Positions 46,039-58,545 of a stretch of DNA of 64,000 bases are shown in pieces; position 1 is the stretch's first letter; each line of letters opens with the position of its first letter. The notes beneath the pieces are model-generated. The model saw only the letters and a list, made by a program, of their open reading frames with translations. It ran no database searches and was not told the origin of the DNA. The DNA comes from Beroe forskalii (Eukaryota; Ctenophora; Nuda; Beroida; Beroidae). A program made the position numbers and the translations under genes. The DNA lies in contig WFMF01000024.1 of assembly GCA_011033025.1 (NCBI GenBank), positions 682,001 to 746,000 on the forward strand, given 5' to 3'.

Positions 46039-49000
46039 TCAAGGTAAGGATATGCTGGCAGTAATGTCCGAAGCCCCGTTCTCACAAGTCAATTCTTGGG
46101 AGTGTATGGAGTCCAGTTCCTCCACGTTGAGTCCTAACACCCATTCCGTGGTCCTGTCTTTGGGAGGGGAGCCTCCTGGCTTCTTGGAGACCTGCGAGGC
46201 ATTCGTGGGATTAGAATTAGATGGAATATTCAACTGGGAAACGTTTGGGTGAAATAGAAGGGTAGCATTGCTGTTGTATCAGAAAATCTGATGAATATGA
46301 ATCGAGACTATTTTCAGTCGATACCCGGTTTAAGTAACAAGATTCTATTTACATATTCTCCCAACTATGGTGCATTGTGACTAACAATTAACATTTACAA
46401 TTTACCCTGAGGACTGAACATAACATCAATACGCTAAGCTACACTCACCGGTCTCGGAGTGCTCTTGATTTCCTTGTACAAGTCCTCGGCCATGTTGAGA
46501 CGCCGAATGACCGCTGCCTTCCTGTCAAACTCCCCTCCACCCGCCCCAGACTTCCTGATAGAGCATGTGTCAATATCGGCAGAGTTTCAGCTTACCCTTA
46601 GGATCGTCATGACAACGACCAATCTGAGTGTGAGAAAATGCTCCACTCACTCGCTGATTGGTCAATGTCAAATGGGATAGCTCATACGCCGTCGATATTA
46701 GAATTGTGCTCGGTGAACAAAGATAATCAAAATAACAGAATGAATGATCAGCGTCTAAAAAGCTAAAAAGCTAAAAGAAATGGAACAAAATAGTGCTTTG
46801 AATTAATTTGGGAAATGATGTGCTACATGCAATGCTATGTGACGCTTTTTAATTAGCAAGTTAGTATGAGCTAATCAATTAAGTCGCGTTGGCTCTGAAG
46901 AATTGATAATTCTTAAAAATTGATAATTCTTAAAAGATTAAAATAATCATGATTCATATTTTGTTTTTAGATATCTAAATAGTAATCTAAATGCTAAAAG
47001 TTTGGGGGTTTTGGAGTGCACTAATCAGAGATCAGGCACAAACCAGGAACAGTGAAGAAGACTAGTCAATAGCGTTCTTTTCTGGAAGAGAAGAAATAAG
47101 TTATTACCTATCAATATTAGCTTTTTACAACTATAAGCTAGGGATTAAGATATCATCGAAAGAAGTGTGCAGACAACTACACATACATCAGCTCAATATT
47201 CTAATCTTAAACGAAGTAATAGCAGAGTAATGAGAGTAGTTAAGCCAAGACACCACTTCGATACATACAAAAGAAGGAGAACACATTCGTCAAATATTGA
47301 AATGATCAAACAGGTAACAAATAATGATGAGTGAAATTCACTTCAAGGCTTTACGGAACTCCAGATTTTATAGTGAGTCACAATACACATTCACTGTTAC
47401 AATACTACAATAGATATGTTAACAAGAATTGCGCCTGCCGGCACATTACTTGGCCATTGTTCCCGTATGCAGGCGCTTAATTTCCCTCCCCCAGCTAGAG
47501 GTTATATGATCACGATCGCAGTGCAGAACTTCCATCGACGAAAATGCGTAACGCGAACGAGTAATAGTAACACTGAGAGCAGTGTGAGTGTTTGGTTCAG
47601 AGCTGAGAGCTCAGTAGTTCATGGGAAAGCCGCTTAATTTTCTCGGAACTAGAAGCTGGAGTGCGCGGCGCAAACGCCGGGCCCTCTGCTGAAACAGAAT
47701 AGTTAAAGGGAAACTATTTTTGTGGAAAACTTTCCAATATTTATCATGATCTTTGCTTCGATTCTCAATTAACATTTCTTGGTCGCTCTACATAATTATT
47801 TCAACTGAATCGTTATTCGTGTGGCTTGTTTGACTCAAACAGCGCCGCGCACGAACTTACACCAACAATCTCACACCTGCGCAAGCGTTTGCGCGGGCAC
47901 GTTGTGCGCGCTCAAATGTAAGAGTTGCTAGGCTACTCGACTGCATGACGAAATTACACCATTTTTATGACGAATTTACGCCAGTTTTATGACGAATTTA
48001 CGCCAGTTTTATGACGAATTTACGCCACTCCCATTTTCCGGGCACTTACCAGAAATTACAGTAGTTGTATTGCAAACCTGGACCTGATAAACACATATCG
48101 TATTTCTCACCTTCCCAAACCACGATCTCTGCCAACCCTCTCATTTGCCTTTTTGTATTCACAAAAAGGCCAATGGGGAGGGAAAAAATCATAAAGACAA
48201 AAAACAAATATTCAAAATATAAGTATAAAGTAGGAGTTAGCATTACTAACCGAGCACTTTGCTGCATCTTGGGTTGCTGATATGGCTTGAGTTCTCTCTT
48301 AATCTTGTCTTCTCTTTCTTTCTTGTATTCTAACATTCGCGACTTTCGCTTCTCTTCAGTCCAAGCAATCAATTCCTTTTTATTCTGAAATAAAATTATA
48401 AACGATGAAATAACATTAAATCAAAAATTCTCCTGTTCATGCGTTATACCTTGTGGTAGGTAACAAATCAACAATAATCAAGACAAGCAGGGAATTTTGG
48501 GAGATTTCAAGGAACTTTCACAACCAACAATCTGGAGTGTTTAGTACTGTAGTAAAGCTGTAAGTAATAAGTATGATTGAGGGGTAATTTAGGTATTCAC
48601 TCAATATGGCTTTTGGTACGAAAAGTTTTCGTGGATACGTTTAATTTACGGAAGACAACTAGATAACCGGCCACTCACATAAGTAGGCTTTGCCATGTTC
48701 TTAGAAGGTCCCGGTTGCTTCTCCTTGCCCCTCTTAGGAAGAGGTGTAATGTTGTGCAGAGTGCTGTCACTGTCACAAAGAGCAGCTTTCATCAGCTCCT
48801 CGGTGTTGGATGGCAGAGTAGTGTCACTGCTCACAGCAGAGACTTCACTCACGGGTTTAGCAACACTTGGCTTACTGGGGCGTCTCACAACCTCTTTGGA
48901 TACTACATGCTTACTGGTATTTTCAGTCTTTTCAGTAACAGCAATGGGTTTGCTAGGCCGCCTGATGACCTCTTTGGTAACAATAGGCTTGCTCTTAGGA

Positions 49001-51462
49001 GCTGTTTTGGCAGGAGTTTCAGATGGTTTTTAGTGTGACTGGTTTTGGCTTTACACGAGTGTTTGGATCGGCTTCTCCTTTAGCAGATGGGAAACCTTTT
49101 GAGCAACTTGTAACGAGTCTTTATCAATGTTTTCCTGATTTTGATTGGCCCTACCATAAAGCAACATGTTGACTTGTTTAGATCTATCAATTTCTTTTTG
49201 ATGAACTTCACTATAAGCACTTTTTATCTTTGATAAATTAGAAGCAATGTACTGGCTGAATTGTGAAGGATTTTTAGGTTTTATCTGACTACGTGCAGAA
49301 GATTTGTCAGACACAGGATCAGGACTTTTTGGTTTGTGTTGTATGACATCGTCCTCTTGTTTGGGGTGGAATGGTGAATAGCATCTGCAATCGGAATCCT
49401 CGTGGTCATCGTGGCAAATGTGATCAGAATCTGTCCTATCTGAAATAGTTTCTGCTGCCTGAGAAACAGTTTTATCTGGTATCGATATGAGACTGGCACC
49501 CCCTTCACTATGATGTTGAGAAAGATAATTACCAATTGAAGACAATGAATCAGATTTGTAAATTAGCTCAGGAGATTCAGAAGTAATTTCTTCTTCTTCT
49601 CTTTTCTCAGACACATATTCGATGGGTTCTTGCTGTATTTTCTGGTGCTTCTGCTCTTCCTGAGGTTTTTTACCCCTCACCTTTGGTTGTCTAACTGTCG
49701 GCAAAGGACTTCTTGATATTTCTCTTTTAGATTTGAATACTTCATTTGTCCTCAAGTTTTCATCCACAACTGCAGTAGATTTAGCAATCTTTGGAGCCTT
49801 TGACCGACTTGTAATATCTGATATATGAATAAAATCTGATGATTTTTTGTCTGGTTTCATGTCTGGTTTCATGTGTGGAACTGAAGGAATATTGAAATGG
49901 CCATTTGTTGAGGGTTTCCGAGGCAAGTCAACTACATCAATGTATCTCTTAAGATTTACATCCTTTTTATCTTCACTAAAGAACTGCTCAATGAATATCT
50001 CATGCTTTGATTTAGCATATCCATCACATTTTGGTGTATCTATTTCATCAGAAATCTTAACATCATCATAACTATCTTTAGTTGGTTTGGCTGAGGAATT
50101 CTCTGTTTTCATATCCTTGATTTCTTTAGCAGAATCTTGAATATTCTCTAAGAGTATTTTGCATTCTCCATTATTTTCAGTGGAATTTCATGTCTTGCTA
50201 AAGCTCTTTGATAATCCAGACTTTCTGCTGGTGGTTTCATTATAGCCTGCTTTTTACTGGAAGGGATTTCTTTGTTTTCCAAGCTGTGTTGCTGCATTGC
50301 TTCACAATGTTTATTCACTGTGATCACATCACTGTGCTGAATACCAACTTCGACAAGCTCCTTCACTGGGGGTAGATTTAGGGTTTGAATTGAAACATCC
50401 AAATGATGCTTAGTTTCAGTATCATCAGTTGCAATTTCTTGGAGTTTTATCTCATCAACAATTGAGCTATTGTTTGTGCTTGCCTTTTCTTCATCAACAT
50501 CAGCAGAGAATTTCAAAAGAACTGGACCTTTTTCTTGAACTGATTCTGAAAATTTTGGTTTAATGATAGGAATCTTGAGTGGTTGATAGTATGTCTCTGG
50601 TTCATCTTTTGGCAACTGAAGCATTACAACATTCCTTTGCTTATGGTCACTTCTGGCTGTCACTACATTTGATTCTTGTTGAATATTCTGTTTTCCTGCT
50701 GCTTTATCCATGAATGATTCTAAAATTTTATGCCATATTTCATTTTGCATGCTTACCACAGCATTCATTTCTTCTTTTACAATGTTTTTGATGTCATCAT
50801 GGTCCATGTAGTTAATTGAACTCCTTTGTTTCTTTTTCACAGGCTTTCGCTCAGAACACTTGGAACTTGAAATGGTGTTTTCACTTACACTTTTCTTGAT
50901 GGATGAATGGATACTTGCAGTTTGATTTTGATCTTGTAAAGCATTCCATGATTTTTTAGTAGCAGTTTTTTGGTTTGAACCCAAAGATTTAGTCTCAGCA
51001 AGAACTTTTCTTGGATGTGCCCTGGTATGTTGCTGCTGCATTTCATCTTCACGAGGCATCTGTAGAAGGAATGGTTTCTCTTTTTTGGCAATTCTAGGAA
51101 AGTTCTTGAAAATTGTCATTTCACTTGGCTGCACAGATTTTTGCTGACTTGAAATGCACTCAGAAATGTCACGCATGGTATCAGATTTGATTGACCCAGC
51201 TGAATGGCCATTTTTGGTACCCTGATAGAGATCACCTTGAGATCCTTGACCAGTTTCATCATATTGTGGGTGATCCTTGACTTCCACCACAGTTATTCCT
51301 GATGTAGAAGTTTTAGCAACTGTTGTTGATGCCAGAGACTTAATTGAAGATGTTGGTTTGGTAAAATTATGGTGTTTGACATCTTGTATAAATTTTGACT
51401 CAGATACAGGTATTATATCATGTGATAGAGTGCTGCCTGGTAAAAGACCTGGAGCACGTGAC
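46039..51462 (-). CDS. Large charged protein, 3' exons, with apparent frameshifts (possibly CPLANE1-like)
   Basis: Minus-strand exons in order: 51462-48679, 48384-48251, 46554-46449, 46233-46039 (stop). The last three junctions are GT/AG and in phase. The long exon encodes mostly Ser/Lys/Glu-rich disordered sequence, with one helix-like stretch (NIVKEEMNAVVSMQNEIWHK) and repeats RRPSKPIAV / RRPSKPSVA. Exon 2 has a basic helix KELIAWTEEKRKSRMLEYKK, exon 3 has RKAAVIRRLNMAEDLYKEI, and the protein ends DITASISLP. The exon 2 motif recalls the C-terminal region of ciliary proteins such as CPLANE1; this is weak. The long exon changes frame near 50150-50190 and twice near 49030-49090, with good coding text on both sides. 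That suggests single-base errors or a decaying gene. Upstream exons are not identified. Confidence 0.6.
47948..48027. repeat. Short tandem repeat TTTATGACGAATTTACGCCAG
   Basis: About 3.5 copies of a 24-bp unit (ATGACGAATTTACGCCAGTT) inside an intron of the minus-strand gene. Confidence 0.85.
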
Positions 51463-51954
51463 CTGTAGAGATGATAAAACCAACAGTGTCAGGATGCTCT
51501 GGCATGCGTTGTTCATTTCAACTCAGACTCCAGGGCGTGCCGAAAAAACCGCTCGGTATTAATCATGCGTTAAATTTGACACGCGCGATCCGAATAGTTC
51601 GGTGCCTAGGAGATTAGCGAGAGTTTTGAAATCCATATCCGGGCTGATGTGTGTTGTATTTCGTTTTGTAGGGTAAAATTAGTATCCATGCCAGTTGTAA
51701 ATTGATTGTATCACGATTCTAAATGATTTTTTTAACTCAATATTGGATTATCAGTCACTGTGTGTTGTTTTTTCCTATTGATGAAACTTCGTCGATGTAC
51801 GTTACTAATTGAGTAATTGATCAAAATATTGGAACTAAAAGGATGAAGAGTCCTATTGCATCTAAGATGCGTTTTCATTTGTATAGATTTTGTTTATTCA
51901 ATGATAACCTATAAAACACGAGTCCCCTTTCAATGTTATGGTGTTATCTCTCAG

Positions 51955-53470
51955 CCCTGGCGTCGCCGGTTCCTGGCCCTGTGCCAAGCCATCACATCCC
52001 ACCCCACCCTTCTGGTAGGATACATTCGTGTGTGCAGCATCCGATATCTCGCTTTGTGTGTGAAGCATTCAAGGGAAATATATCACTCCCCAAGATCAAT
52101 TTTCCATACCATGTGTGTTATAGGCTTTTTCGAACTCGGCTAACGCCTCGTGAGGCAATCATCGATAATCCAATTCGATTATCACTCTTTAGGAAACTGG
52201 GGACCGTTTGACACCATTTCACATTCTTAGTTCATCTGAGATTCTGTGACATGTTTACCTTTAAACGTTAGTGCATGCTTTCATTAACTTCCATATCATA
52301 CCTTGTTGATACCATGAACTTGGCAATAATTCATTAATTCAGACAGTCAGCTACTGTTCCATTGTCTTATCACCATGAACCATTTGCATGAAGCATCATT
52401 AGAGGCCTTACATGTTAACACTTTCATATACCTCAACGATAGCGAAATGCGCCAAAATGTCCAGCGAAATATTATTTTTCTGTGGATGTGAAGTGCTATT
52501 CAATGCTCTGTTCACGAAGTTTTCACCCCTCACTAACTCCCTCTCAATCATCTGCCCAAGCCACTCCAGCCGTCCCCACTCAAGCTGCGCAGGCGAGTGG
52601 GAGCCAGCCCTCAGGACCCCCTCAGTCCGGTCCCCCGCAGCCCGGCCAACCGACCCCTCAAGCTCCCCCTTTAGCTTCCCCCAACGCTCCTCAGGCTTAC
52701 AACTACGGAGCCCAAGGTCAGTGGGCTTTACAGTCCCTTTAAACAACATTAGAATTAGCATGTCTCATCGTTACGCTTTTGATCTATAAGTGTGATATTC
52801 GCGATGCATATTTGTAAATTCTACTTTCCATTGAATTTGTGTCTATTGTCCCAAGCCCCCAAATTACCCCCTCCTTGTTCAGGCTACCAGCCCTCCTACC
52901 CCCCCCCCAAATACCACCCCTTGTTCAGGCTACCAGCCCTCCTACCCCCCACTCACCACCCCTTGTTAAGGCTACTAGCCCCCCCCCCCACTCACCACCC
53001 ATTATTCAGGTTACCAGCCCTCCCCCCCCCCTTACCACCCCTGTTCAGGCTACCAGCCCTCCTACCCAGCCCCCACTTACCACCCCTTGTTCAGGCTACC
53101 AGCCCTACCCCCCCCCCCCCCTTACCACCCCTTGTTCAGGCTACCAGCCCTCCTACCCCCCCCACTTTACCACCCCTTGTTCAGGCTGCTGCAGCCCTCA
53201 TACCCCCCCCACTTACCACCCCCTTGTTCAGGCTACCAGCCCTCCTACCCCCCACTTACCACCCCTTGTTCAGGCTACCAGCCCTCCTACCCCATGGGAG
53301 GACCCTACGGCATGCCTGGGTATGCGGGATACTACACGTACCCCGGCCCCCCTGCCCAGCAGTACGGTCAGTATCCCGGGCAGCAATACCCACCACCGCA
53401 GTATGGCCAGCAATACCCGCCCGGGCAATACCCGCCGACCCAGTACCCGCCCTACACGGGCCCCAAGTAA
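51955..53470 (+). CDS. Last exons of a Pro/Gly/Gln/Tyr-rich protein
   Basis: Three consecutive exons with matching phase 1 boundaries: 51955-52014 (ALASPVPGPVPSHHIPPHPS), 52561-52716 (Pro/Gln/Ser/Ala-rich, ending NAPQAYNYGAQ) and 53274-53470 (GYQPSYPMGGPYGMPGYAGY, then QYGQYP and QYPP repeats, ending PPYTGPK). For the middle exon an acceptor at 52569 is an in-frame alternative. The composition resembles the low-complexity tails of proteins such as TFG, HGS or annexin A7/A11, but no family-specific domain is present, so the protein is not named. Earlier exons were not found; the closely spaced minus-strand gene leaves about 0.5 kb for them. AATAAA at 53507 follows the stop. The final exon is preceded by an array of duplicated acceptors. 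Confidence 0.55.
52866..53292 (+). repeat. Tandem array of a duplicated 3' splice site (~44-bp unit)
   Basis: Ten copies of CTTACCACCCCTTGTTCAG followed by GCTACCAGCCCTCCTACC. Each holds a pyrimidine tract, an AG and the first 20 or so bases of the last exon. AG positions end at 52882, 52928, 52970 (TTAAG, degenerate), 53009, 53048, 53094, 53139, 53184, 53231 and 53273. The last one joins the real exon body. C-runs between units vary in length. Confidence 0.9.
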
Positions 53471-53506
53471 CAAGGTGACGCGGTCTTTTAGCTGGCTCCC
53501 TGCCAG

Positions 53507-53512
53507 AATAAA
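53507..53512 (+). promoter_or_regulatory. Polyadenylation signal AATAAA
   Basis: Lies 37 bases after the stop of the PGQY-rich gene. A second AATAAA lies near 54430. Confidence 0.45.
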
Positions 53513-54480
53513 CATGATGAATCATCTTCTGTGTTGTGAATAGTCTACATAGTGCGTATAGTAATCGCTGATTTACTTTTATACTGTCCCGTGCGCAGCA
53601 GTCAGGATTAAACTGCTGACTTCAAGGAAAATAACATAAATAGCAGTGAAGCTGCTTTTCTCTTGAAAATGTAAATTTAAAAGACACTTCAACTTGAACG
53701 TGGAATTGAAAACCTCGATGGATTGGCAATTAAACGTAATAAGAAATGATTTGCCGATATTTGGTTATTTGATTTTGTTACATTGTTTGGCTTGTCACAC
53801 TCTTACTGAGGTGTCGCCACCTCTGAAATCGACGTCTGAAATTTCCACGAATTTGTCATTTGTACGTGCGTGATATTTATCCGAGTATTCATATGGCGCT
53901 GCGCGATCGGAAATTCCAGATTGGACCTCATTTCTCGAAGTGGCGACACCTGTGTTACCAAATAGCAGTCTCAGACAAAAATCTTTAATCACTGGTCTAT
54001 GGATATCGATATTCAATATCAGTTTTGTCCACGTGTATTGTACTGTTAGTGTCGCCAGTTCGAGCTTTGATATAATCATTCTGAAATTTCCGAGCCGTGC
54101 AGTGCCATGTATCAGTATGTACGTAGAAATATACTGCTAAATCAGTATCACGTACATGATCTTGGAAAATTTGAGGTGTTCTCAATATCAGAACTCGCAA
54201 CATCTACTTTATAAGTATTCTTTTGTTTTAAAATGAACTTTGAACTGAGTAATAACTTTGTTAGTTTTCGATTCATATTCACATATTGTAGTATTGAGAA
54301 GTTTCAAGCATTAACAGATCTTGTCTTTACATGAAATTCAGTTGATACGTTGATATTTCAGTTTAACTGAATACACATTGTAAAAATTTTCTTTGAATTG
54401 ATTTTTTAAACTTTGTGATGAGCCTTGAAATAAATCAATACTGGTTTCATTTTGTATGATTGCCGATTTAAAACTGTTAC
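53513..54480. other. 3' flank, no gene seen
   Basis: AT-rich sequence downstream of the PGQY-rich gene. GAGGTGTCGCCACCTC at 53809-53824 is a perfect short palindrome, and its phrase GTGGCGACAC recurs at about 53940. Confidence 0.45.
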
Positions 54481-54489
54481 CGTGGTGCC

Positions 54490-55213
54490 TCACTGTCTCG
54501 ACCTTTTGAGGCCTGGCGTTTAACTTTTATGCCAGGGTCCTGTTTAGGGCAACTTTTATGCCGCGCCTGGGTGATTTTTAAAAATTTAATGCGCGTCGCA
54601 TTGAAACTTTGCTCGCGGTCAACCGCAGCAAAGCGAAAAAAGCACCCAGGCGTGCGGCGTAATACGCTGCGCCTGAAAGGGTTGACTTTGAGACACGTGT
54701 TTTAACGGTGTATCTCGCGACGGACGTTGCCCGTCTATTTCTTCTCGACGGGCGATGTCCGTCCCTTTCTTCTGACTTGTCGCGGAAGGCGCAAAGTGAC
54801 GTCCAAATGTGGAACGTTGCGCCGCGCCGCGCGCGCGAGGGTAGGGTAACATCCTACGACGTCCATTAATATAATGTGGAACTTTGCGAGGGTATGATAA
54901 CGTTTGAATTGCCAGACGATACGTGCACCCCCTTTAAAAATAGTTAATATGGGCCCGGCCAGACAACATCTGGCAAGTTCGCCTTGCGTAGATCAAAATG
55001 GATTTCACCCATCCCTAGCGCGCAACACTCGGAATTTTGGAGGGTCCCCGCGGAAAAAAATGGCGCGCGGCGGAGGGTAGGCCGGTAAGGTAAAAATTAA
55101 AATCCTACTAGCCTTGCGCGGCCGCGGCGCGCTTGCTAAAGACGTACATTCCTGTTTGTGTTGCGCGGAGCGTAACCACACCTATATGGGCTTAGGAAGC
55201 TGCGCGCGCACTT
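54490..55213. other. CpG-rich block without a gene
   Basis: Many GCGCGC, CGCCGCGC and GCGGCGC words in an AT-rich surrounding. No exon is recognised. It could be part of a CpG-rich mobile element whose palindromic half follows. Confidence 0.5.
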
Positions 55214-55392
55214 CCTAAGCCTGCATAGGTTTGTGTACGCGCCGCGCGTGCTGGGAAAGCGCGCCGCGCGAGTCATTGGCGATCACCATTGGTACCATTG
55301 GCCGCCAATGGTACCAATGGTGATCGCCAATGACTCGCGCGGCGCGCTTCCCCAGCACGCGCGGCGCGTACACAAACCTATGCAGGCTTAGG
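55214..55392. repeat. 179-bp near-perfect palindrome
   Basis: Left arm CCTAAGCCTGCATAGG... and right arm ...CCTATGCAGGCTTAGG are reverse complements for about 88 bases each, with only a few mismatches. They meet around 55303 in CCATTGG-CCGCCAATGG. The arms pass through GTACGCGCCGCGCGTGCTGG and TCATTGGCGATCACCATTGG. It would extrude as a long cruciform or give a long hairpin RNA. Confidence 0.9.
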
Positions 55393-55410
55393 TTTGGTAC
55401 CACCGCCAAT

Positions 55411-55595
55411 GGTGCCACTCCCCCTCTAAATCTAATGGCGATCTCGACTTAAGAATTGCTTCTTAATGGCACCATTAAAATGGTTCCATTGGCATCCAAT
55501 GGTGACCGCCAATTTGGCGGTCACCATTGAATGCCAATATGTGCCGATAAAGCAATTCTTAAAGTCGACTCATTAGATTTAGAGGGGAGGCACCC
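55411..55595. repeat. Second palindrome, ~185 bp
   Basis: The outer arms GGTGCCACTCCCCCTCTAAA and its reverse complement (ending at 55595) continue inward through TTAAGAATTGCTT to the perfect centre GGTGACCGCC-AATTT-GGCGGTCACC (55501-55525). The left arm is about 20 bases longer. It is adjacent to the previous palindrome and shares the ATGGTACCATTGG vocabulary. Confidence 0.8.
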
Positions 55596-56165
55596 ATTAT
55601 GATTAATGATGCCATTAGTGCAATTGGCACCATTAAGATGGCGCCAATGGCACTAATGGTAGCAATGGTGCCATTTAAATAGCGACAATGGTGCCATAGG
55701 CACCAATGGAACATTTGGCACCATTGGACCTATTGGTAATGGTACCAATGGTGCCATTGGCATCATTAAAATGGTACCAATAGTGCCATTGCCAATTGCA
55801 CCAATGGTGCCATTGGCAGCCATAGTACCAATGGCGCCATTTAAATAGCCCGAAATATTCCATAAGTGCCATTGGCACGCAATGGCAACATTGGCGCCAT
55901 TTAAATGACACCATTGTCGCCAATGGTACCAATACCATTGGTAGCAATAGATTTAGAACCAATAGGACCATTGATGCCATTACAATGGTGCCGATGGCAC
56001 CATTGGTACCAATAGGTCCAATAAGATTAATGGTGCCAAATGTTCCATTGGTGCCAATGGCACCATTGCAATTGTATTTGTCGCTATTTAAATGGCACCA
56101 TTGCTACCAGTACCATTGGAACCATTGTCGCCAATGGCACCATTGGTGCCACTCCCCTCTAATGT
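55596..56165. repeat. ATGGNRCCAT palindrome field
   Basis: Over 500 bases are composed of short palindromes such as CCAATGGTACCATTGG, TGGTGCCATTGG and ATTTAAATGGCGCCAT, in both orientations. It ends with GGTGCCACTCCCCTCTAATG, the same phrase that opens the second palindrome. Reading frames here (for example Trp/His/Tyr-rich) are by-products. Confidence 0.8.
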
Positions 56166-56202
56166 GGGAGCTCATTCTAAATGCTGATTCATATAAGAAT
56201 AA

Positions 56203-56236
56203 AGGGCCATCCATAATGATAAGGACGTCCGCAAAA
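56203..56236 (+). repeat. Terminal-repeat-like AAAGGGCCATCCATAA
   Basis: AAAGGGCCATCCATAATGAT followed by AAGGACGTCCG is an inverted match to 62356-62393, where CGGACGTCC and ATGGATGGCCCCTTT occur on the plus strand. Confidence 0.55.
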
Positions 56237-56517
56237 TTTTGCCATTTTTGATTCAACATGCACTATAGGCCAGTTTCGCGATGCGCGGCACTAGGGAGAT
56301 TTTAAGACGCGTGTCAATTTAGAAAGTGTACTCTTCAACAGTTGAAGTGCGGTTTTCTAATTCAGTTAAGTCTGAAGATTATCACAGTGTGTTTCATTTT
56401 CCCGAATCCCGAAATTTAGCATGATTTCTAGGCCACCAAACTTGGGCAATTTGCCATGCCTATAACTTTTTTCTACTCGAGTCTACCACGAACAGACTTA
56501 TATCCCCTTACACGTTG

Positions 56518-56745
56518 AACCCTTGCTGACAAGATCCAATCAACCTCATAGCGCGGAGAAGCGCGGGACATGGTCAAATCGGCCGTCAAAGATTGTTAGG
56601 TTATCGAAAAATGGCACGCGCTATTGCCCGAATACGTGCAATGACGCGTGTCATCTTAACAACGCATCCATCTTTGACGGCCGATTTGACCATGTTCCGC
56701 GCCTCTCAGCGGAATAAGAACGTTTGGATGTTGTTGGCAAGAGTC
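56518..56745. mobile_element. MITE-like inverted repeat, 228 bp
   Basis: Arms of about 75 bp: GGGACATGGTCAAATCGGCC continuing to GTCAAAGAT on the left, and ATCTTTGACGGCCGATTTGACC on the right. Weaker pairing extends outwards to CTTGCTGACAAGATCCAA and TTGGATGTTGTTGGCAAG. The centre holds a second inverted pair (GCACGCG / CGCGTGTC). No coding capacity. Confidence 0.75.
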
Positions 56746-57807
56746 TAAAAAGGAAGAGGGTGAAAGTCTGATAAGAGTAGGATTCGGTGGTAAAAAGTTA
56801 CAGACACGACAAGTTCCGTAAAATAAGCTCAAATGTTCGCTATAACGCAGCTAAGATAAGCACGAGAAAAGAGAGTATATGTACATATTTCAAAGCACAA
56901 AGGATAATCCCCATTTGGAAACCATAAACAGAACAAAACTTAAAACACATGAAAGCCAACTTTAGATTACTGCAAAATATGGTTATTTTACTCCGAATAA
57001 TACTCTTATCATTCCATTGAAAATTGAAGGGAGCATTCAGCCTACTGAAGTACTTAAATATGCTCATTAAGTTGATATCCCGAAAAGCTGATTAAATATG
57101 AAGATGGACAGAATCACATTCATGAGCTTCAAACTCAAAACAATTATTCACTGTGACTATTTTATCTGTACAGTGTACCTATTTCATGTTTGATAGTGAT
57201 ACCCTTTCGAAGACTGAAGAGTTGCTTTAGTTTCGCACTGATCACTGCATGAGTACTGCACCTGGTTCATCATCACAGTCCTGAGGCACGAGTAGGGTTC
57301 CCTGAAGAAGATCTCAGTAGTCATGGGTTAATTTGAGAAGTTCAAGGAACCAATTTATCCCCATCTCCCTACCTGAGATAAACGTTTTTAAGATCAATCG
57401 AGAAATGCGGCGCGCGAAGAGTTTATAATTGCTCGCGAAAAATGCTTTTCTTGATTGAAAGCTCATTTGGGAAGACCCTTTTGAAAATATATTGCCAAAT
57501 TGTGACAAAGATGCCACATGAGTGATTGGAAAGTGATTGGAAAGTGATTGGAAAGTGATTGGAATATAATTTGGATAGCAATTGATGGGTTTTAGTTGTG
57601 CGCTATTTGTTTAGCGCCTTTAAAACTTGAAATTCAAAGCGAATGCGATGGAACAATACTAGCTAAGGGGTGAAGGGGAGAAGTGTAGGTTGTAAGGAGT
57701 GATTACATTAACCTCAAAAGACACTCACATGATCATTAGCAATTCCATTTATAGGAGTGGAAGAGGTTTTAGCCAACAGCCGTTCTTGGAAGAATCGCTG
57801 CCGTTAC
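56746..57807. other. Intergenic, no gene seen
   Basis: AT-rich. A short tandem run GTGATTGGAAA (four copies) occurs at 57520-57565. Confidence 0.5.
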
Positions 57808-58545
57808 TAACACAGTGCATTCTGATAAGATTGGGAATTAGACAATACAAACACAGTGCATTCTGATGTGAGGGGGAATAAGACGATACAAACACAATGC
57901 ATTATGGTGATAGGGGGAATTAGACGATACAAACACAGTGCATTCTGATGAGAGGGGGAATTAGACGATACAAACACAGTGCATTCTGATGAGAGGGGAA
58001 TAAGACGATACAAACACAGTGCATTCTGATGAGAGGGGGAATTAGACGATACAAACACAGTGCATTCTGATGTGAGGGGAATTAGACGATACAAACACAG
58101 TGCATTCTGATGAGAGGGGGAATAAGACGATACAAACACAGTGCATTCTGATGTGAGGGGGAATAAGACGATACAAACACAGTGCATTCTGATGAGAGGG
58201 GAATTAGACGATACAAACACAGTGCATTCTGATGAGAGGGGGAATTAGACGATACAAACACAGTTCATTCTGATGAGAGGGGGAATTAGACGATACAAAC
58301 ACAGTACATTCTGACAGAGAGGGGAATTAGACGATACAAACACAGTACATTCTGATGAGAGGGGGAATTAGACGATACAAACACAGTACATTCTGATGTG
58401 AGGGGGAATTAGACGATACAAACACAGTACATTCTGATGAGAGGGGGAATTAGACGATACAAACACAGTGCATTCTGATGAGGGGGAATTAGACGATACA
58501 AACACAGTGCATTCTGATATGAGGGGGAATTAGACGATACAAGTA
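57808..58545. repeat. Minisatellite, 42-bp unit
   Basis: About 17 copies of GAATTAGACGATACAAACAC followed by AGTGCATTCTGATGAGAGGGG. Variants GAATAAGAC, AGTACATTC and GATGTGAGG are distributed in runs, showing local spread. As 42 is divisible by three, a 14-residue repeat (SPSHQNALCLYRLI-type) runs open on the minus strand. No start, splice or conservation evidence supports it as protein. Confidence 0.9.

Noticed and set aside
52792..53543. Pro-rich frames of over 200 codons
   Set aside because: They run through the duplicated splice-acceptor array and C-runs; only the last exon after 53273 joins coherently to the preceding exon.
55675..56251. Reading frames of 88-101 codons
   Set aside because: They translate the ATGGNRCCAT palindrome field.
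57807..58220. 137-codon minus-strand frame with a 14-residue repeat
   Set aside because: The 42-bp minisatellite unit is divisible by three, so the frame stays open by default.
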